64,000 bases of DNA from Variovorax sp. SG517 (GTDB lineage: Bacteria > Pseudomonadota > Gammaproteobacteria > Burkholderiales > Burkholderiaceae_C), in contig NZ_JABMJG010000012.1 in the NCBI RefSeq assembly GCF_013376045.1, positions 1 to 64,000 of the forward strand. The letters run 5' to 3'. Both the position numbers and the translations under genes were made by a program. Numbering within the stretch: position 1 is the first letter of the stretch; every line of letters starts with the position of its first letter. Below the pieces are notes generated by a model. It was not told the origin of the DNA. It did not search any database and worked only from the letters and a program-made list of their open reading frames with translations. This document shows positions 1-8,180 of the stretch, piece after piece.

Positions 1-499
1 TTCGCGGGGTCTCGCCCAAACTCGCTTCGCTCAAACAAGGGCGAGCCCTGATCCGCGAAACGCTGCGCTCCTCGGCGCAGCCAGAGGGGAGGGGAGAAGT
101 ACGGGCCTTTGCTTCGCTCGGCCACCAAGGCACGGCAGGCGCTTCGCTCCCGCCGTGCTTGGAATCGATCGTTGGTTGTTGGGGGCGGATTGAATCCGCG
201 CCGAGCAAAGCGAAGGCCAGTCCAGGCTGTTCAAGAAGCCGAGCGAAGCGATGGCACGGGTCGCTCCCTTCTGGCTGCGCCGAGGAGCGCAGACGTAGGA
301 GGGATAAGGGCCGCAGCTGTTTGAGCGAAGCGAGTTCTGCGGACCCCCTCCTACGTCGAGCACCGCAGGTTGCCCGTAGCGAAGCGAAGGGACGCAGACA
401 GTAGGGTCGCCTTTCTTTTGCCTACGTTTCTTTGGCGAAGCAAAGAAAAGTAGGTCGGCTGCCGGGCCGAGACCCGGCCTCGGGAAGCAAACACTCCGC
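1..499. repeat. Non-coding repeat island with GCTTCGC/GCGAAGC half-sites
   Basis: I see no credible gene in this stretch. It is dense in the short complementary words GCTTCGC and GCGAAGC and in hairpins. Examples are TTCGCGG (1-7) pairing with CCGCGAA (53-59), CTCGCCC (11-17) with GGGCGAG (39-45), GCCGGG (461-466) with CCCGGC (473-478), and an arm pair around 421-454. Long frames stay open in several phases because of composition. From memory, the stretch around 400-480 resembles an intergenic repeat common in Comamonadaceae and Xanthomonas genomes. It lies just downstream of the AEC carrier gene on the minus strand, so its hairpins may also end that transcript. Confidence 0.6.
421..454 (-). 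terminator. Hairpin downstream of the AEC carrier gene
   Basis: CCTAC (421-425) pairs with GTAGG (450-454), and TTTCTTTG with CAAAGAAA inside it, around the loop GCGAAG. It lies 46 bases past the stop codon of the AEC carrier. It could act as a transcript end, but there is no clean U-run on the minus strand, so this is only a candidate. Confidence 0.35.
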
Positions 500-1405
500 C
501 TACCGAGGCAAAGCCAAAGCAAACGGCAAACTGACAACCCCCAGCAAGGTAGACAAAGTCACCAGCCCCGCCACATAAGGTCCGTTGTACCCCATGCGAG
601 CAGCCAGCACATAAGCACTCGAAGCAGTAGGCACAGCAGAAAACGCCATCAGCACAGCCCCCTGCGCAGCATCCAGCCGAAGCGCCCGAGCCAGCCCCCA
701 GGCCACCAACGGCAGCAACAGATGCCGTATCGCCAGCACAGACACGGCCAGCACCTTCCCCGCCCCGAGGGTGGAAAACTTCATCCCCGCCCCCGCGGCC
801 AGCAGCCCAAGCGCCAGCGAAGCAGCCCCGATCCGCGTCAGCGTGGGAGTTGCCCAGCCGGGCACGCTCAGCCCCAGCACATTGGCCAGCAACCCCGCCA
901 CGGTCGCGACGATCAGCGGGTTGCGCACCAGCTGCCGCACGAACCCCGTCTGCGCATGCCGCGTCATCGGCCACACGGCCGCGATGTTGAAGATGGGCAC
1001 GCACACGCCGATGAGCACGGCGATCAGCAGCAGGCCCTCGGAGCCTGCGAGCCTTTCGGCGAGCGCCAGGCAGATGAAGGAGTTGAAGCGGAACGCGACC
1101 TGCGTGCTGGCGGCGTGGTCACGCCGGTCGATGTGCGTGCGCAGGCCCGGTACGAAGGGCAGGGCATAGGCCAGCGCGATGCCGCAGGCTCCGATGCACA
1201 GGCCCGCGGTCAGCAGGTTCGACGTGGCGCCGAAGTCGAGCGGGCTGCGCACGATCGAGTGGAACAGCAGTACGGGAAATAGAAAGTAGTAAACGAGACT
1301 CTCGACCTGGTCCCACACGCGGCGGTCGAGGGCGGTGTAGCGGCACAGGAGCCAGCCGATGGCGATGAGGGAGAAGTCGGGGAAGAGCAGCTGCGCGTAA
1401 TTCAC
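500..1405 (-). CDS. AEC family transporter (auxin efflux carrier type)
   Basis: This encodes a 301-residue integral membrane protein, the normal length for the AEC/PIN-like family. It has about ten hydrophobic segments and a central break near residues 150-165. Bacterial members export or exchange small carboxylates such as malate or malonate, but the substrate cannot be read from sequence. The start is GTG at 1405; no other in-frame start lies upstream and the ribosome site is weak. It is divergent from the Bug-family gene at 1527, and the roughly 120 bases between them should hold both promoters. Family assignment is firm; substrate is unknown. Confidence 0.85.
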   Translation of the reverse strand: MNYAQLLFPDFSLIAIGWLLCRYTALDRRVWDQVESLVYYFLFPVLLFHSIVRSPLDFGATSNLLTAGLCIGACGIALAYALPFVPGLRTHIDRRDHAASTQVAFRFNSFICLALAERLAGSEGLLLIAVLIGVCVPIFNIAAVWPMTRHAQTGFVRQLVRNPLIVATVAGLLANVLGLSVPGWATPTLTRIGAASLALGLLAAGAGMKFSTLGAGKVLAVSVLAIRHLLLPLVAWGLARALRLDAAQGAVLMAFSAVPTASSAYVLAARMGYNGPYVAGLVTLSTLLGVVSLPFALALPR

Positions 1406-1526
1406 CGCTTCGAGGATAAACCCGCTTGACCATGGGTAATCCAGAGCACGGAGACCGCCGGCTAGCCGCTAGCATCCGGGCTTCGTTTTTCGACATCAGC
1501 CAAGTCAGATCAATAAGGAGTTTTCG

Positions 1527-2501
1527 ATGCAACGTCGTCAATGGGGCGCGATGGTGGGAGCCGCGGCACTGGTCGCAGTGGCGGGTCAGAGCTTTGCGCA
1601 GGGTTATCCCAACAAGCCCGTCGAACTGAGCGTGCCGTTCGCACCGGGCGGCACGACGGACATCGTGGCGCGCGTGATTTCCGATCCGCTGGGCAAGGTG
1701 CTGGGCCAGCCGGTGGTGGTGATCAACCGCGCTGGTGGCGGCGGCATCGTGGGCGCGGCCGAAACCGCCCGTGCCACGCCCGACGGCTACAAGCTGGGCA
1801 TCGCCACGGTGTCGAGCACGGCGGCCAACCCGGCCATCAACCCGAAGACGCCGTACGACCCGATCAACGACTTCACGCCGATCATCAACATCGCGGCCAC
1901 GCCGAACATCATCGCGGTCAACCCGAGCTTCCCCGCCAAGAACTACGCCGAGTTCGTGGCCGAGCTGAAGAAGAACCCCGGCAAGTACTCGTACGCCTCG
2001 TCGGGCACGGGCGGCATCGGCCACCTGCTGATGGAGCTCTACAAGAGCCTGACCAACACCTTCGTCACGCACATCCCCTACCGCGGCGCGGGCCCGGCGC
2101 TCAACGACGTGGTGGCCGGCCAGGTGCCGATCATGTTCGACAACATCCCCTCGGCCATGCCCTTCATCCAGAGCGGCCGGCTGATCCCGATCGTGGTGTC
2201 GGCGCCGCAGCGCCTGGCCGCGCTGCCCAACGTGCCGACCTTCAAGGAAGTGGGCCTGGAGCCGGTGAACCGCATGGCCTACTACGGCATCCTCGGCCCG
2301 AAGGGCCTGCCCAAGGAGGTGGTCGAGAAGATCAGCGCGGGCGTGAAGAAGGCGGTCGAAGAGCCGGCGGTGCGCAAGCGCATCGAGGACACGGGCTCGC
2401 TGATCGTGGCGAACACGCCCGACCAGTTCGCCGCGCAGATCAAGGCCGAGTACGACGTGTACAAGCAGGTCGTGAAGAAGCAGAACCTGAAGCTCGACTG
2501 A
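1527..2501 (+). CDS. Bug-family tripartite tricarboxylate transporter substrate-binding protein
   Basis: This is a 324-residue periplasmic binding protein of the Bug (TctC) family. It has a Sec signal peptide ending near Ala-Gln at about residue 25, followed by the family's hallmark start (YPNKPVELSVPFAPGG) and the GxGG-type ligand loops. Known members bind carboxylates and feed TctAB membrane partners, but no tctA or tctB is present here, so it is an orphan of the kind that is highly expanded in Bordetella and Variovorax. A strong ribosome site (aaggag) lies eight bases before the ATG. A Rho-independent terminator follows, so it is probably transcribed alone. The ligand is unknown. Confidence 0.9.
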   Translation: MQRRQWGAMVGAAALVAVAGQSFAQGYPNKPVELSVPFAPGGTTDIVARVISDPLGKVLGQPVVVINRAGGGGIVGAAETARATPDGYKLGIATVSSTAANPAINPKTPYDPINDFTPIINIAATPNIIAVNPSFPAKNYAEFVAELKKNPGKYSYASSGTGGIGHLLMELYKSLTNTFVTHIPYRGAGPALNDVVAGQVPIMFDNIPSAMPFIQSGRLIPIVVSAPQRLAALPNVPTFKEVGLEPVNRMAYYGILGPKGLPKEVVEKISAGVKKAVEEPAVRKRIEDTGSLIVANTPDQFAAQIKAEYDVYKQVVKKQNLKLD

Positions 2502-2524
2502 GGATCGCTCCTCGCACCAGGGAA

Positions 2525-2556
2525 GCCGCCCGCATGCCGGGCGGCTTTTTCTTTTT
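2525..2556 (+). terminator. Rho-independent terminator after Bug-family gene
   Basis: GCCGCCCG and its complement CGGGCGGC (2525-2545) form a strong stem, followed by a run of T interrupted by one C (2546-2556). It ends the 1527 transcript immediately before xerD. Confidence 0.9.
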
Positions 2557-2571
2557 GCTATCTTGCAAGGC

Positions 2572-3486
2572 ATGAGCACAGAGGCAGCCACGCAGACGAC
2601 ACCCGAGATCGACGATTTCATCGACGCCCTGTGGCTCGAGGACGGGTTGTCGAAGAACACGCTGGCGGCCTACCGCCGCGACCTGGCGCTGTTCGCGCAG
2701 TGGCTCGGGGCGCAGCGCAGCGGCACCGCACTCAACGCCGCGAAGGAGACGGACCTGCAGGCCTACATGGGCGCGCGGCTGTCGACCAAGGGCAAGGCCA
2801 CGTCGGCCAACCGCCGGCTCACGGTGTTCAAGCGCTACTACCGCTGGGCGCTGCGCGAGCGGCGCATCGCGGCCGATCCGAGCATCCGGCTCGTGCCGGC
2901 GCGGCAGATGCCGCGGGCCATCAAGACGCTGTCCGAAAAGCAGGTCGACGACTTGCTGGGGGCACCCGACGTCGAGTCGCCACTCGGCCTGCGCGACCGC
3001 GCGATGCTGGAGCTGATGTACGCCAGCGGCCTGCGCGTGAGCGAGCTGGTGGCGCTCAAGGTCACCGACATGAGCCTCAACGACGGCGTGCTGCGCGTGC
3101 TCGGCAAGGGCAGCAAGGAGCGGCTGGTGCCTTTCGGCGGCGAGGCGCGGCGCTGGATCGAGCGCTACCTGGAAGAGTCGCGCCCGGCCATCCTCGACGG
3201 ACAGCAGACGCCCGACCTGTTCGTCACCGCGCGCGGCGCCGGCATGACGCGCGTGATGTTCTGGATCATCGTCAAGAAGCACGCCACCGCGGCAGGCATC
3301 CACGTGCCGCTGTCGCCGCACACGCTGCGCCATGCCTTCGCCACGCACCTGCTGAACCACGGCGTCGACCTGCGCGCGGTGCAGCTGCTGCTGGGGCATG
3401 CGGACATCTCGACGACGACGATCTACACGCACGTGGCGCGCGAGCGCCTGAAGCAGTTGCATGCCACGCACCACCCGCGCGGTTGA
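2572..3486 (+). CDS. xerD: Site-specific tyrosine recombinase XerD
   Basis: XerD acts with XerC at the chromosomal dif site to resolve chromosome dimers at division. The protein is 304 residues, close to the family's usual 298-300. It has an N-terminal SAM-like core-binding domain (about 10-95) and a C-terminal catalytic domain. All six catalytic positions are visible: Arg155, Lys179 (in GKGSKE), His250, Arg253, His276 and nucleophile Tyr285. ATG at 2572 was preferred over an in-frame TTG nine bases upstream. The 3' end overlaps the DUF72 gene by 26 bases, so the two are cotranscribed. XerC was considered, but the motif spacing and N-terminus look like XerD. Confidence 0.93.
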   Translation: MSTEAATQTTPEIDDFIDALWLEDGLSKNTLAAYRRDLALFAQWLGAQRSGTALNAAKETDLQAYMGARLSTKGKATSANRRLTVFKRYYRWALRERRIAADPSIRLVPARQMPRAIKTLSEKQVDDLLGAPDVESPLGLRDRAMLELMYASGLRVSELVALKVTDMSLNDGVLRVLGKGSKERLVPFGGEARRWIERYLEESRPAILDGQQTPDLFVTARGAGMTRVMFWIIVKKHATAAGIHVPLSPHTLRHAFATHLLNHGVDLRAVQLLLGHADISTTTIYTHVARERLKQLHATHHPRG

Positions 3487-4246
3487 GCCTTCGCAGGACT
3501 GGCGCATCGGCTGCGCCGGATGGAGCCTGCCGCGCGCGCTGTGGCCGGTGTTTCCGGCCGAAGGCTCGCACCTGGAGCGCTATGCGCAGCGCTTCGACGC
3601 GGTCGAGATCGATACCTCGTTCTACCGGCCGCACCGGCGCGAGACCTACGAGCGCTGGGCCGCGAGCACGCCTGAAGGGTTTCGCTTCGCGGTCAAGCTG
3701 CCCAAGGCTGTGACACATGAACGCCGGCTGGTCGATGCGATGCCGGCTTTCGAGGCGTTTGCCGCGCAGGTCGAAGGCCTCGGCTGCAAGCTGGGTGCGC
3801 TGGTCGTGCAGTTGCCGCCCAGCCTGGCGTTCGATGCAGAAGCGGTGCGCAGCTTCTTCACCGCGCTGCGGCACAGGCACCGCGGCGCGGTGGTGCTGGA
3901 GCCGCGCCATCGCAGCTGGTTCGCGCCGCAGGCCGACGGGCTCCTGTTGGACTTCGAAGTGGCCCGCGTGCTCGCGGACCCGGTGCTGTTCGACGAAGCC
4001 GCGGCCCCCGGCGGCTGGGCGGGCCTTGTCTATCTGCGGCTGCACGGTTCGCCGCGGCGCTACTGGTCCGCCTACGACGAAGAACTGCTCGCGCGCCTCG
4101 CCCGGCGGCTGCAGCGCGCTAAGGAGGAGGGTGCGCAGTGCTGGTGCGTGTTCGACAACACGGCCGGCGGCGAGGCAACGGGCAACGCGCTGACGCTGCA
4201 GCGGCTGCTGGAAAATCAACGATCAACAAGAGGAGACGGAACGTGA
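3461..4246 (+). CDS. DUF72 domain-containing protein
   Basis: This 261-residue cytoplasmic protein belongs to the DUF72 family (YecE-like), which adopts a TIM-barrel fold and has no established reaction. The family signature is clear: a G-x-x-G/W start (IGCAGWS), an ExxxSFY-type segment around residue 50 (VEIDTSFYRPH), a central KLPKAVTH strand, and a C-terminal FDNTAGG segment. The start overlaps the end of xerD by 26 bases, and the stop overlaps the GTG of the next Bug gene by four bases (GTGA). Translation of all three may therefore be coupled. Whether it has any link to XerD is unknown. Confidence 0.85.
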   Translation: MPRTTRAVEPSQDWRIGCAGWSLPRALWPVFPAEGSHLERYAQRFDAVEIDTSFYRPHRRETYERWAASTPEGFRFAVKLPKAVTHERRLVDAMPAFEAFAAQVEGLGCKLGALVVQLPPSLAFDAEAVRSFFTALRHRHRGAVVLEPRHRSWFAPQADGLLLDFEVARVLADPVLFDEAAAPGGWAGLVYLRLHGSPRRYWSAYDEELLARLARRLQRAKEEGAQCWCVFDNTAGGEATGNALTLQRLLENQRSTRGDGT

Positions 4247-5223
4247 AATTCAACAGACTCTGCGCAGGCCTTGGGCTCGGCTTTGCAATGGCCGCAGCCG
4301 CCGGCCTCGCCGCCGCCCAGGCATTCCCGAGCGCCAAGCCCATCCGCCTGATCGTCGGCTATCCGCCCGGCGGCGGCATCGACTTCGCGGCGCGCACCGT
4401 GCAGGTGCCGCTGCAGGAGGCGCTTAAGCAGCAGCTGGTGGTCGACTACAAGCCCGGCGCGAGCGGCATGATCGCGGCCACCGAGCTCACGCGCCAGCCC
4501 GCAGACGGCTACACGCTGCTGCTGGCCAACACGGGGCCCTTCGCCATCGCGCCGTACCTGCAGAGCAAGCCACCCTATGACCCGATCAGGCAGTTCACCT
4601 ACATCGGCCAGATCAGCCAGGGCAGCTACATCGCGGTGACGCGGCCGGACCATCCGGCGAAGAACCTCAAGGAGTTCGTCGCGTGGGCCAAGGGGCAGCC
4701 GGGCAAGGTCAACTTCGCCTCGGGCGGCAACGGCACCTCCACGCACCTCAACGGCGAGCTGATGAACCAGGTGACCGGGCTCGACATGACCCACGTGCCG
4801 TACAAGGGGAGCGCGCCCGCAGTGCAGGACCTGATCGGCGGGCAGACGCAGATCCTCATCGACGCGGGCAGCGTGCTGCTGCCGCAGGTGAAGGGCGGCA
4901 AGCTCAAGGCACTGGCCGTGACCGGCCCGGCGCGCGATCCGCAGCTGCCCGATGTGCTCACGGTGAAGGAGCTGGGGCTGGCGGGCATGGAGTCGGTCGG
5001 CTTCCAGGGGCTGGTCGGGCCGGCGAACATGCCCAAGGAAGTCGTCGACCGGCTTTCGAGCGAGCTGGCCAGGGCGCTGGCGCAGCCCGAGATCAAGGCC
5101 AAGTTCGCGACGGCGGGCGCCGAGGTGCATTCGCTCGGGCCGGCCGAGTTCGCGGCATTCGTGAAGGCGGACAATGAGAAGTGGTCCAGGCTGATCAAGG
5201 AGCGCAAGCTGCAGCTGGACTGA
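4243..5223 (+). CDS. Bug-family substrate-binding protein
   Basis: This is a 326-residue periplasmic Bug/TctC-type binding protein with a clear Sec signal peptide ending near AAAQA. The start is GTG at 4243, preceded by the ribosome site AGGAG at 4231; longer upstream frames read through the DUF72 gene and are not real. The domain begins PSAKPIRLIVGYPPGGGID, the family's usual first strand and ligand loop. No TctAB partner is nearby. It is one of two Bug genes in a row and is not a recent copy of its neighbour, since the two differ throughout. Ligand unknown, probably a carboxylate. Confidence 0.88.
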   Translation: MKFNRLCAGLGLGFAMAAAAGLAAAQAFPSAKPIRLIVGYPPGGGIDFAARTVQVPLQEALKQQLVVDYKPGASGMIAATELTRQPADGYTLLLANTGPFAIAPYLQSKPPYDPIRQFTYIGQISQGSYIAVTRPDHPAKNLKEFVAWAKGQPGKVNFASGGNGTSTHLNGELMNQVTGLDMTHVPYKGSAPAVQDLIGGQTQILIDAGSVLLPQVKGGKLKALAVTGPARDPQLPDVLTVKELGLAGMESVGFQGLVGPANMPKEVVDRLSSELARALAQPEIKAKFATAGAEVHSLGPAEFAAFVKADNEKWSRLIKERKLQLD

Positions 5224-5275
5224 CGCCATCCATCAAGCAAGCAGGCAGACGACACGGGCTGCCACACACGACACC

Positions 5276-6268
5276 ATGAATTTCCTCGCTTCCTCGAAGC
5301 CCTCGCGCCGCACGGCGACCCGACTCCTCGTCGCCGCCGCGCTGTGCGCCGCATCCGGCGCCTTCGCGCAAACCGTGCCCAAGACCGTGCGCCTCATCGT
5401 CGCCTACCCGGCGGGCGGCGTCAGCGACGTGGTCGCGCGTGCGCTGGGTGACCGGCTCGCGGCGCAGATGGGCGTCACGGTGATCGTCGACAACCGCGCG
5501 GGCGCGAGCGGCGCCATCGGCATGGACGCCGTCGCCAAGGCCGCGCCCGACGGTGCGACGCTGGGCTTCTCGGCCATCAGCCCGCTGGTGCTGAGCCCGC
5601 ACCTGGGCAAGCTGCCCTTCGACCCGCTGAAGGACGTGGCGCCCGTGGCCAGCGTGATGTATTCGCCGGTGCTGCTGATCGCCACGCCGGCAAGCAAGGC
5701 CAAGGACTTCAAGGCGCTGATCGACGATGCCAAGGCGCATCCGGGCGCGGTGCGCTGGGCCACCTCGGGGCCGGCCTCGCTCGGCCACATCGTGCTGGAG
5801 CAGCTGCGCGCCGCGGCCGGCGTCGACATCACGCACGTGCCCTACAAGGGCGGCGGCCAGCAGCTCAACGACGCGATCGGCGGGCAGTTCGAGATTCTTT
5901 CCACCAACGCGAGCCCGACGCTCTCCTCGCACATCCAGTCGGGCAAGCTGCGCCCGCTGGCGGTGGGCGCGCCCGCGCGGCTCGACAGCCTGCCGCAAGT
6001 TCCCACGCTGGGCGAGCTGGGCTACAAGGCGGCGAACATCAATTCGCTGTTCGGCGTGTTCGCGCCCGCCGCCACGCCGCCGGCGCTGGTCGCGAAGTAC
6101 AACGCAGAGATCAACAAGGCGCTGGCCACGCCCGAACTGCGCGCCAAGCTGACGGCCACCGACAACGTGCCCACCGGCGGCACGCCGGCCGCGTTCGCGA
6201 AGGAAATCGCCAGCGAGTTCGAGAGCAACGGGCGCATCGTCAAGGCGGCGGGCATCAAGGCCGACTGA
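5276..6268 (+). CDS. Bug-family substrate-binding protein
   Basis: This is a 330-residue periplasmic binding protein of the Bug family with a twin-arginine-free Sec signal of about 32 residues (cleavage near AFA-Q). It carries the first-strand motif VRLIVAYPAGGVSD and the later HVPYKGGG ligand loop typical of the family. It lies 52 bases after the preceding Bug gene, close enough to share a transcript. It stops just before the TetR operator region. Whether it belongs functionally with the downstream thiolase/MaoC pair is possible but not shown. Confidence 0.88.
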   Translation: MNFLASSKPSRRTATRLLVAAALCAASGAFAQTVPKTVRLIVAYPAGGVSDVVARALGDRLAAQMGVTVIVDNRAGASGAIGMDAVAKAAPDGATLGFSAISPLVLSPHLGKLPFDPLKDVAPVASVMYSPVLLIATPASKAKDFKALIDDAKAHPGAVRWATSGPASLGHIVLEQLRAAAGVDITHVPYKGGGQQLNDAIGGQFEILSTNASPTLSSHIQSGKLRPLAVGAPARLDSLPQVPTLGELGYKAANINSLFGVFAPAATPPALVAKYNAEINKALATPELRAKLTATDNVPTGGTPAAFAKEIASEFESNGRIVKAAGIKAD

Positions 6269-6305
6269 CGCCTTCATGACACCTCCGCTTGTGGGTTGAT
6301 CTTCC

Positions 6306-6323
6306 CTACCTTATAGTAGGTAG
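6306..6323. promoter_or_regulatory. Palindromic operator at the tetR start (CTACCT-N6-AGGTAG)
   Basis: CTACCT (6306-6311) and AGGTAG (6318-6323) are exact reverse complements with a six-base spacer. The right arm abuts the ATG of the TetR-family gene. The spacer is TATAGT, a good -10 box, with TTGTGG 17 bases upstream. Transcription would then start near the ATG, so the mRNA may be leaderless. A second copy of the same arrangement lies at 6954-6971 before the thiolase. Autorepression is the simple reading (inference). Confidence 0.6.
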
Positions 6324-6899
6324 ATGACCAACGCCACAGCCCTGTCCACCGGCAGCACCCGCGAGCAGATCCTCGCGGTGGCGCGGGGCCTGATCGAAAC
6401 GCGCTCCTACCTGGGCTTCAGCTTCCAGGACGTGGCCGATGCGGTCGGCGTGCGCAAGGCCAGCCTGTACCACCACTTCCCGACCAAGGAGGCGCTGGGT
6501 GTCGCGGTGATCCGCGGGGCCACACAAGGCTTCAAGGACTGGGACGCCGCCCGGTCGCGCGAGCCGAAGGACGCGCTCGAATCGTATTTCCGCATGTACC
6601 GCAACACGCTCAGGGCCGGCTCGGCGATGTGTCCCGCAGGGGCGATGGCGCCGGGCTGGGGCGTCGTCAACGACGAACTGCGCCTTGCGGTGCAGGAGTT
6701 GCGCAACACGCAGGTGACGTGGCTCACCGGCGTGCTGGGCGCGCTGATGCCGCAGCGCAAGACCGGCGCCTCGGTGGCTTCGCTGGCTGCCTACGTCTTT
6801 TCCGTATGCCAGGGCGCGCTGCTGTCGGCGCGCATGACGGGCCGCGTCGAAGATTTCGACGACGCCATCGCCCAACTCAGGAGTTCCTTGCCGGGCTGA
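6324..6899 (+). CDS. TetR/AcrR family transcriptional regulator
   Basis: This 191-residue regulator has an N-terminal TetR helix-turn-helix (about residues 9-55). The recognition helix reads VGVRKASLYHHF, the classic TetR form, and is followed by an all-helical ligand domain. It is followed by a terminator and then the thiolase and MaoC genes in the same direction. An inverted repeat overlaps its own start, and a matching one precedes the thiolase, so it very likely represses both. The inducer is plausibly an acyl-CoA or related acid, but this is inference from the neighbours. A Cys-Pro near the middle (SAMCPAGAM) is seen in many members of this subgroup. Confidence 0.88.
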   Translation: MTNATALSTGSTREQILAVARGLIETRSYLGFSFQDVADAVGVRKASLYHHFPTKEALGVAVIRGATQGFKDWDAARSREPKDALESYFRMYRNTLRAGSAMCPAGAMAPGWGVVNDELRLAVQELRNTQVTWLTGVLGALMPQRKTGASVASLAAYVFSVCQGALLSARMTGRVEDFDDAIAQLRSSLPG

Positions 6900-6917
6900 G
6901 GGCCCGGCGCCGTGCAG

Positions 6918-6941
6918 GCACGCTTCGGCGTGCTTATTTTT
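6918..6941 (+). terminator. Rho-independent terminator after tetR
   Basis: GCACGC (6918-6923), loop TTCG and GCGTGC (6928-6933) are followed by a T-rich tail (6934-6941). It separates the regulator from the thiolase operon. Confidence 0.8.
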
Positions 6942-6953
6942 CGACCTCGAAGC

Positions 6954-6971
6954 CTACCGATTGGAAGGTAG
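6954..6971. promoter_or_regulatory. Second TetR-type operator, upstream of the thiolase
   Basis: CTACCG (6954-6959) and AGGTAG (6966-6971) flank a six-base spacer. The layout is the same as at 6306-6323, with five of six arm bases paired. It lies 22 bases before the thiolase ATG, a good position for repression. That both sites bind the adjacent TetR protein is inferred from shared sequence. Confidence 0.6.
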
Positions 6972-6993
6972 TCAAACCTGCTGGAGAGTATTC

Positions 6994-8127
6994 ATGAAAG
7001 CCGTCATTTCCGCCTACGCCCGTTCCCCGTTCCATTTCGCGAAGAAAGGCGCGCTCGCCGAAGTGCGCCCCGACACGCTCGCCGCCGGCGTGGTGCGCGG
7101 CCTGCTGCAGCGCTCCGACCTCGATCCCGCGCTGCTCGAGGACGTCATCCTCGGCTGCGCCTACCCCGAGGCCTCGCAGGGCAACAACCTGGCGCGCATC
7201 GTCGGGCTGCTGGCCGGCCTTCCGCACGAAGTGGGCGGCATGACGGTCAACCGCTTCTGCGGCTCCTCGATGCAGGCGGTGCACATCGCCGCGGCGCAGA
7301 TCGAGGCGGGCATGGGCGATGCGTTCCTGTGCGTGGGCGTGGAGTCGATGACGATGGTGCCGCAGGGCGGCTTCAACTTCTCGCCGAGCCCGGAACTCAA
7401 GGAGCACACCGACGCCTACATCTCGATGGGCGAGACCGCCGAGAACGTGGCGCAGCGCTGGAACGTGAGCCGCGCCGACCAGGAGGCCTTTGCGGTGGAG
7501 TCGCACCGCAAGGCGGCCGAGGCGCGCTCTCATGGGCGGCTCGCCGGCGAGATCGTGCCGGTGCGCCTGGCTTCGGGCGACGTGATCGATGCCGACGGCT
7601 GCATCCGCCCGACCACCTCCGCCGAGGCACTGGCGAACCTCAAGCCCGCGTTCCGCCCCGACGGCGTGGTGACGGCCGGCACCTCGTCCCCGCTGACCGA
7701 CGGCGCGGCGGCAGTGCTCGTCACCAGCGACGAATTCGCGGCGAAGCACGGCCTGAAGACGCTGGCGCGCATCCGCTCGTTCGCGACCGTGGGCGTCGAC
7801 CCGGCGATCATGGGCATCGGCCCGATCCCGGCCACGCGCAAGGCGCTGGCACGCGCAGGCCTGAGCGCGGCCGATCTCGACGTGATCGAGATCAACGAAG
7901 CCTTCTCCTCGCAGGCGCTGGCTTGCATCCGCGACCTGGGGCTCGATCCGTCGAAGATCAACCTCGACGGCGGCGGCCTTGCCATCGGCCATCCGCTGGG
8001 CGCGACCGGCGCGCGCATCACCGGCAAGGCGGCGTCGCTGCTGGCGCGCGAGAAGGGCCGCTATGCGCTGGCCACGCAGTGCATCGGCGGAGGGCAGGGC
8101 ATCGCGACGATCCTCGAGCGCGTCTGA
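6994..8127 (+). CDS. Acetyl-CoA C-acyltransferase (thiolase)
   Basis: This is a 377-residue thiolase that catalyses reversible cleavage or condensation of acyl-CoA with acetyl-CoA in fatty-acid or related beta-oxidation. The nucleophile is Cys89 (in NRFCGSS), the GHPLGATGAR histidine motif lies near residue 330, and the second cysteine lies in the C-terminal CIGGGQG motif. ATG 6994 has a good ribosome site (GGAGA at 6982); the longer TTG-start frame runs into the operator. It is followed by a MaoC-type hydratase, an ordinary partner. The subtype (degradative FadA-like or biosynthetic PhaA-like) is not decided by sequence alone; the length fits the degradative type slightly better. Confidence 0.9.
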   Translation: MKAVISAYARSPFHFAKKGALAEVRPDTLAAGVVRGLLQRSDLDPALLEDVILGCAYPEASQGNNLARIVGLLAGLPHEVGGMTVNRFCGSSMQAVHIAAAQIEAGMGDAFLCVGVESMTMVPQGGFNFSPSPELKEHTDAYISMGETAENVAQRWNVSRADQEAFAVESHRKAAEARSHGRLAGEIVPVRLASGDVIDADGCIRPTTSAEALANLKPAFRPDGVVTAGTSSPLTDGAAAVLVTSDEFAAKHGLKTLARIRSFATVGVDPAIMGIGPIPATRKALARAGLSAADLDVIEINEAFSSQALACIRDLGLDPSKINLDGGGLAIGHPLGATGARITGKAASLLAREKGRYALATQCIGGGQGIATILERV

Positions 8128-8180
8128 ACGCAGCGCCGGGCGCGAGAATGACGATCGCCACTGAAGACAAAGGAGACCCC

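Noticed and set aside
31..537. A 168-residue frame on the minus strand and two overlapping plus-strand frames in the repeat island
   Set aside because: They are arginine-, serine- and proline-rich with no signal peptide or motif, and cover hairpins and GCTTCGC repeats. Their openness is due to composition.
1119..2660. A 513-residue minus-strand frame across the AEC carrier and the first Bug gene
   Set aside because: It is antisense to two well supported genes and its product is Arg/His/Ala-rich without any motif.
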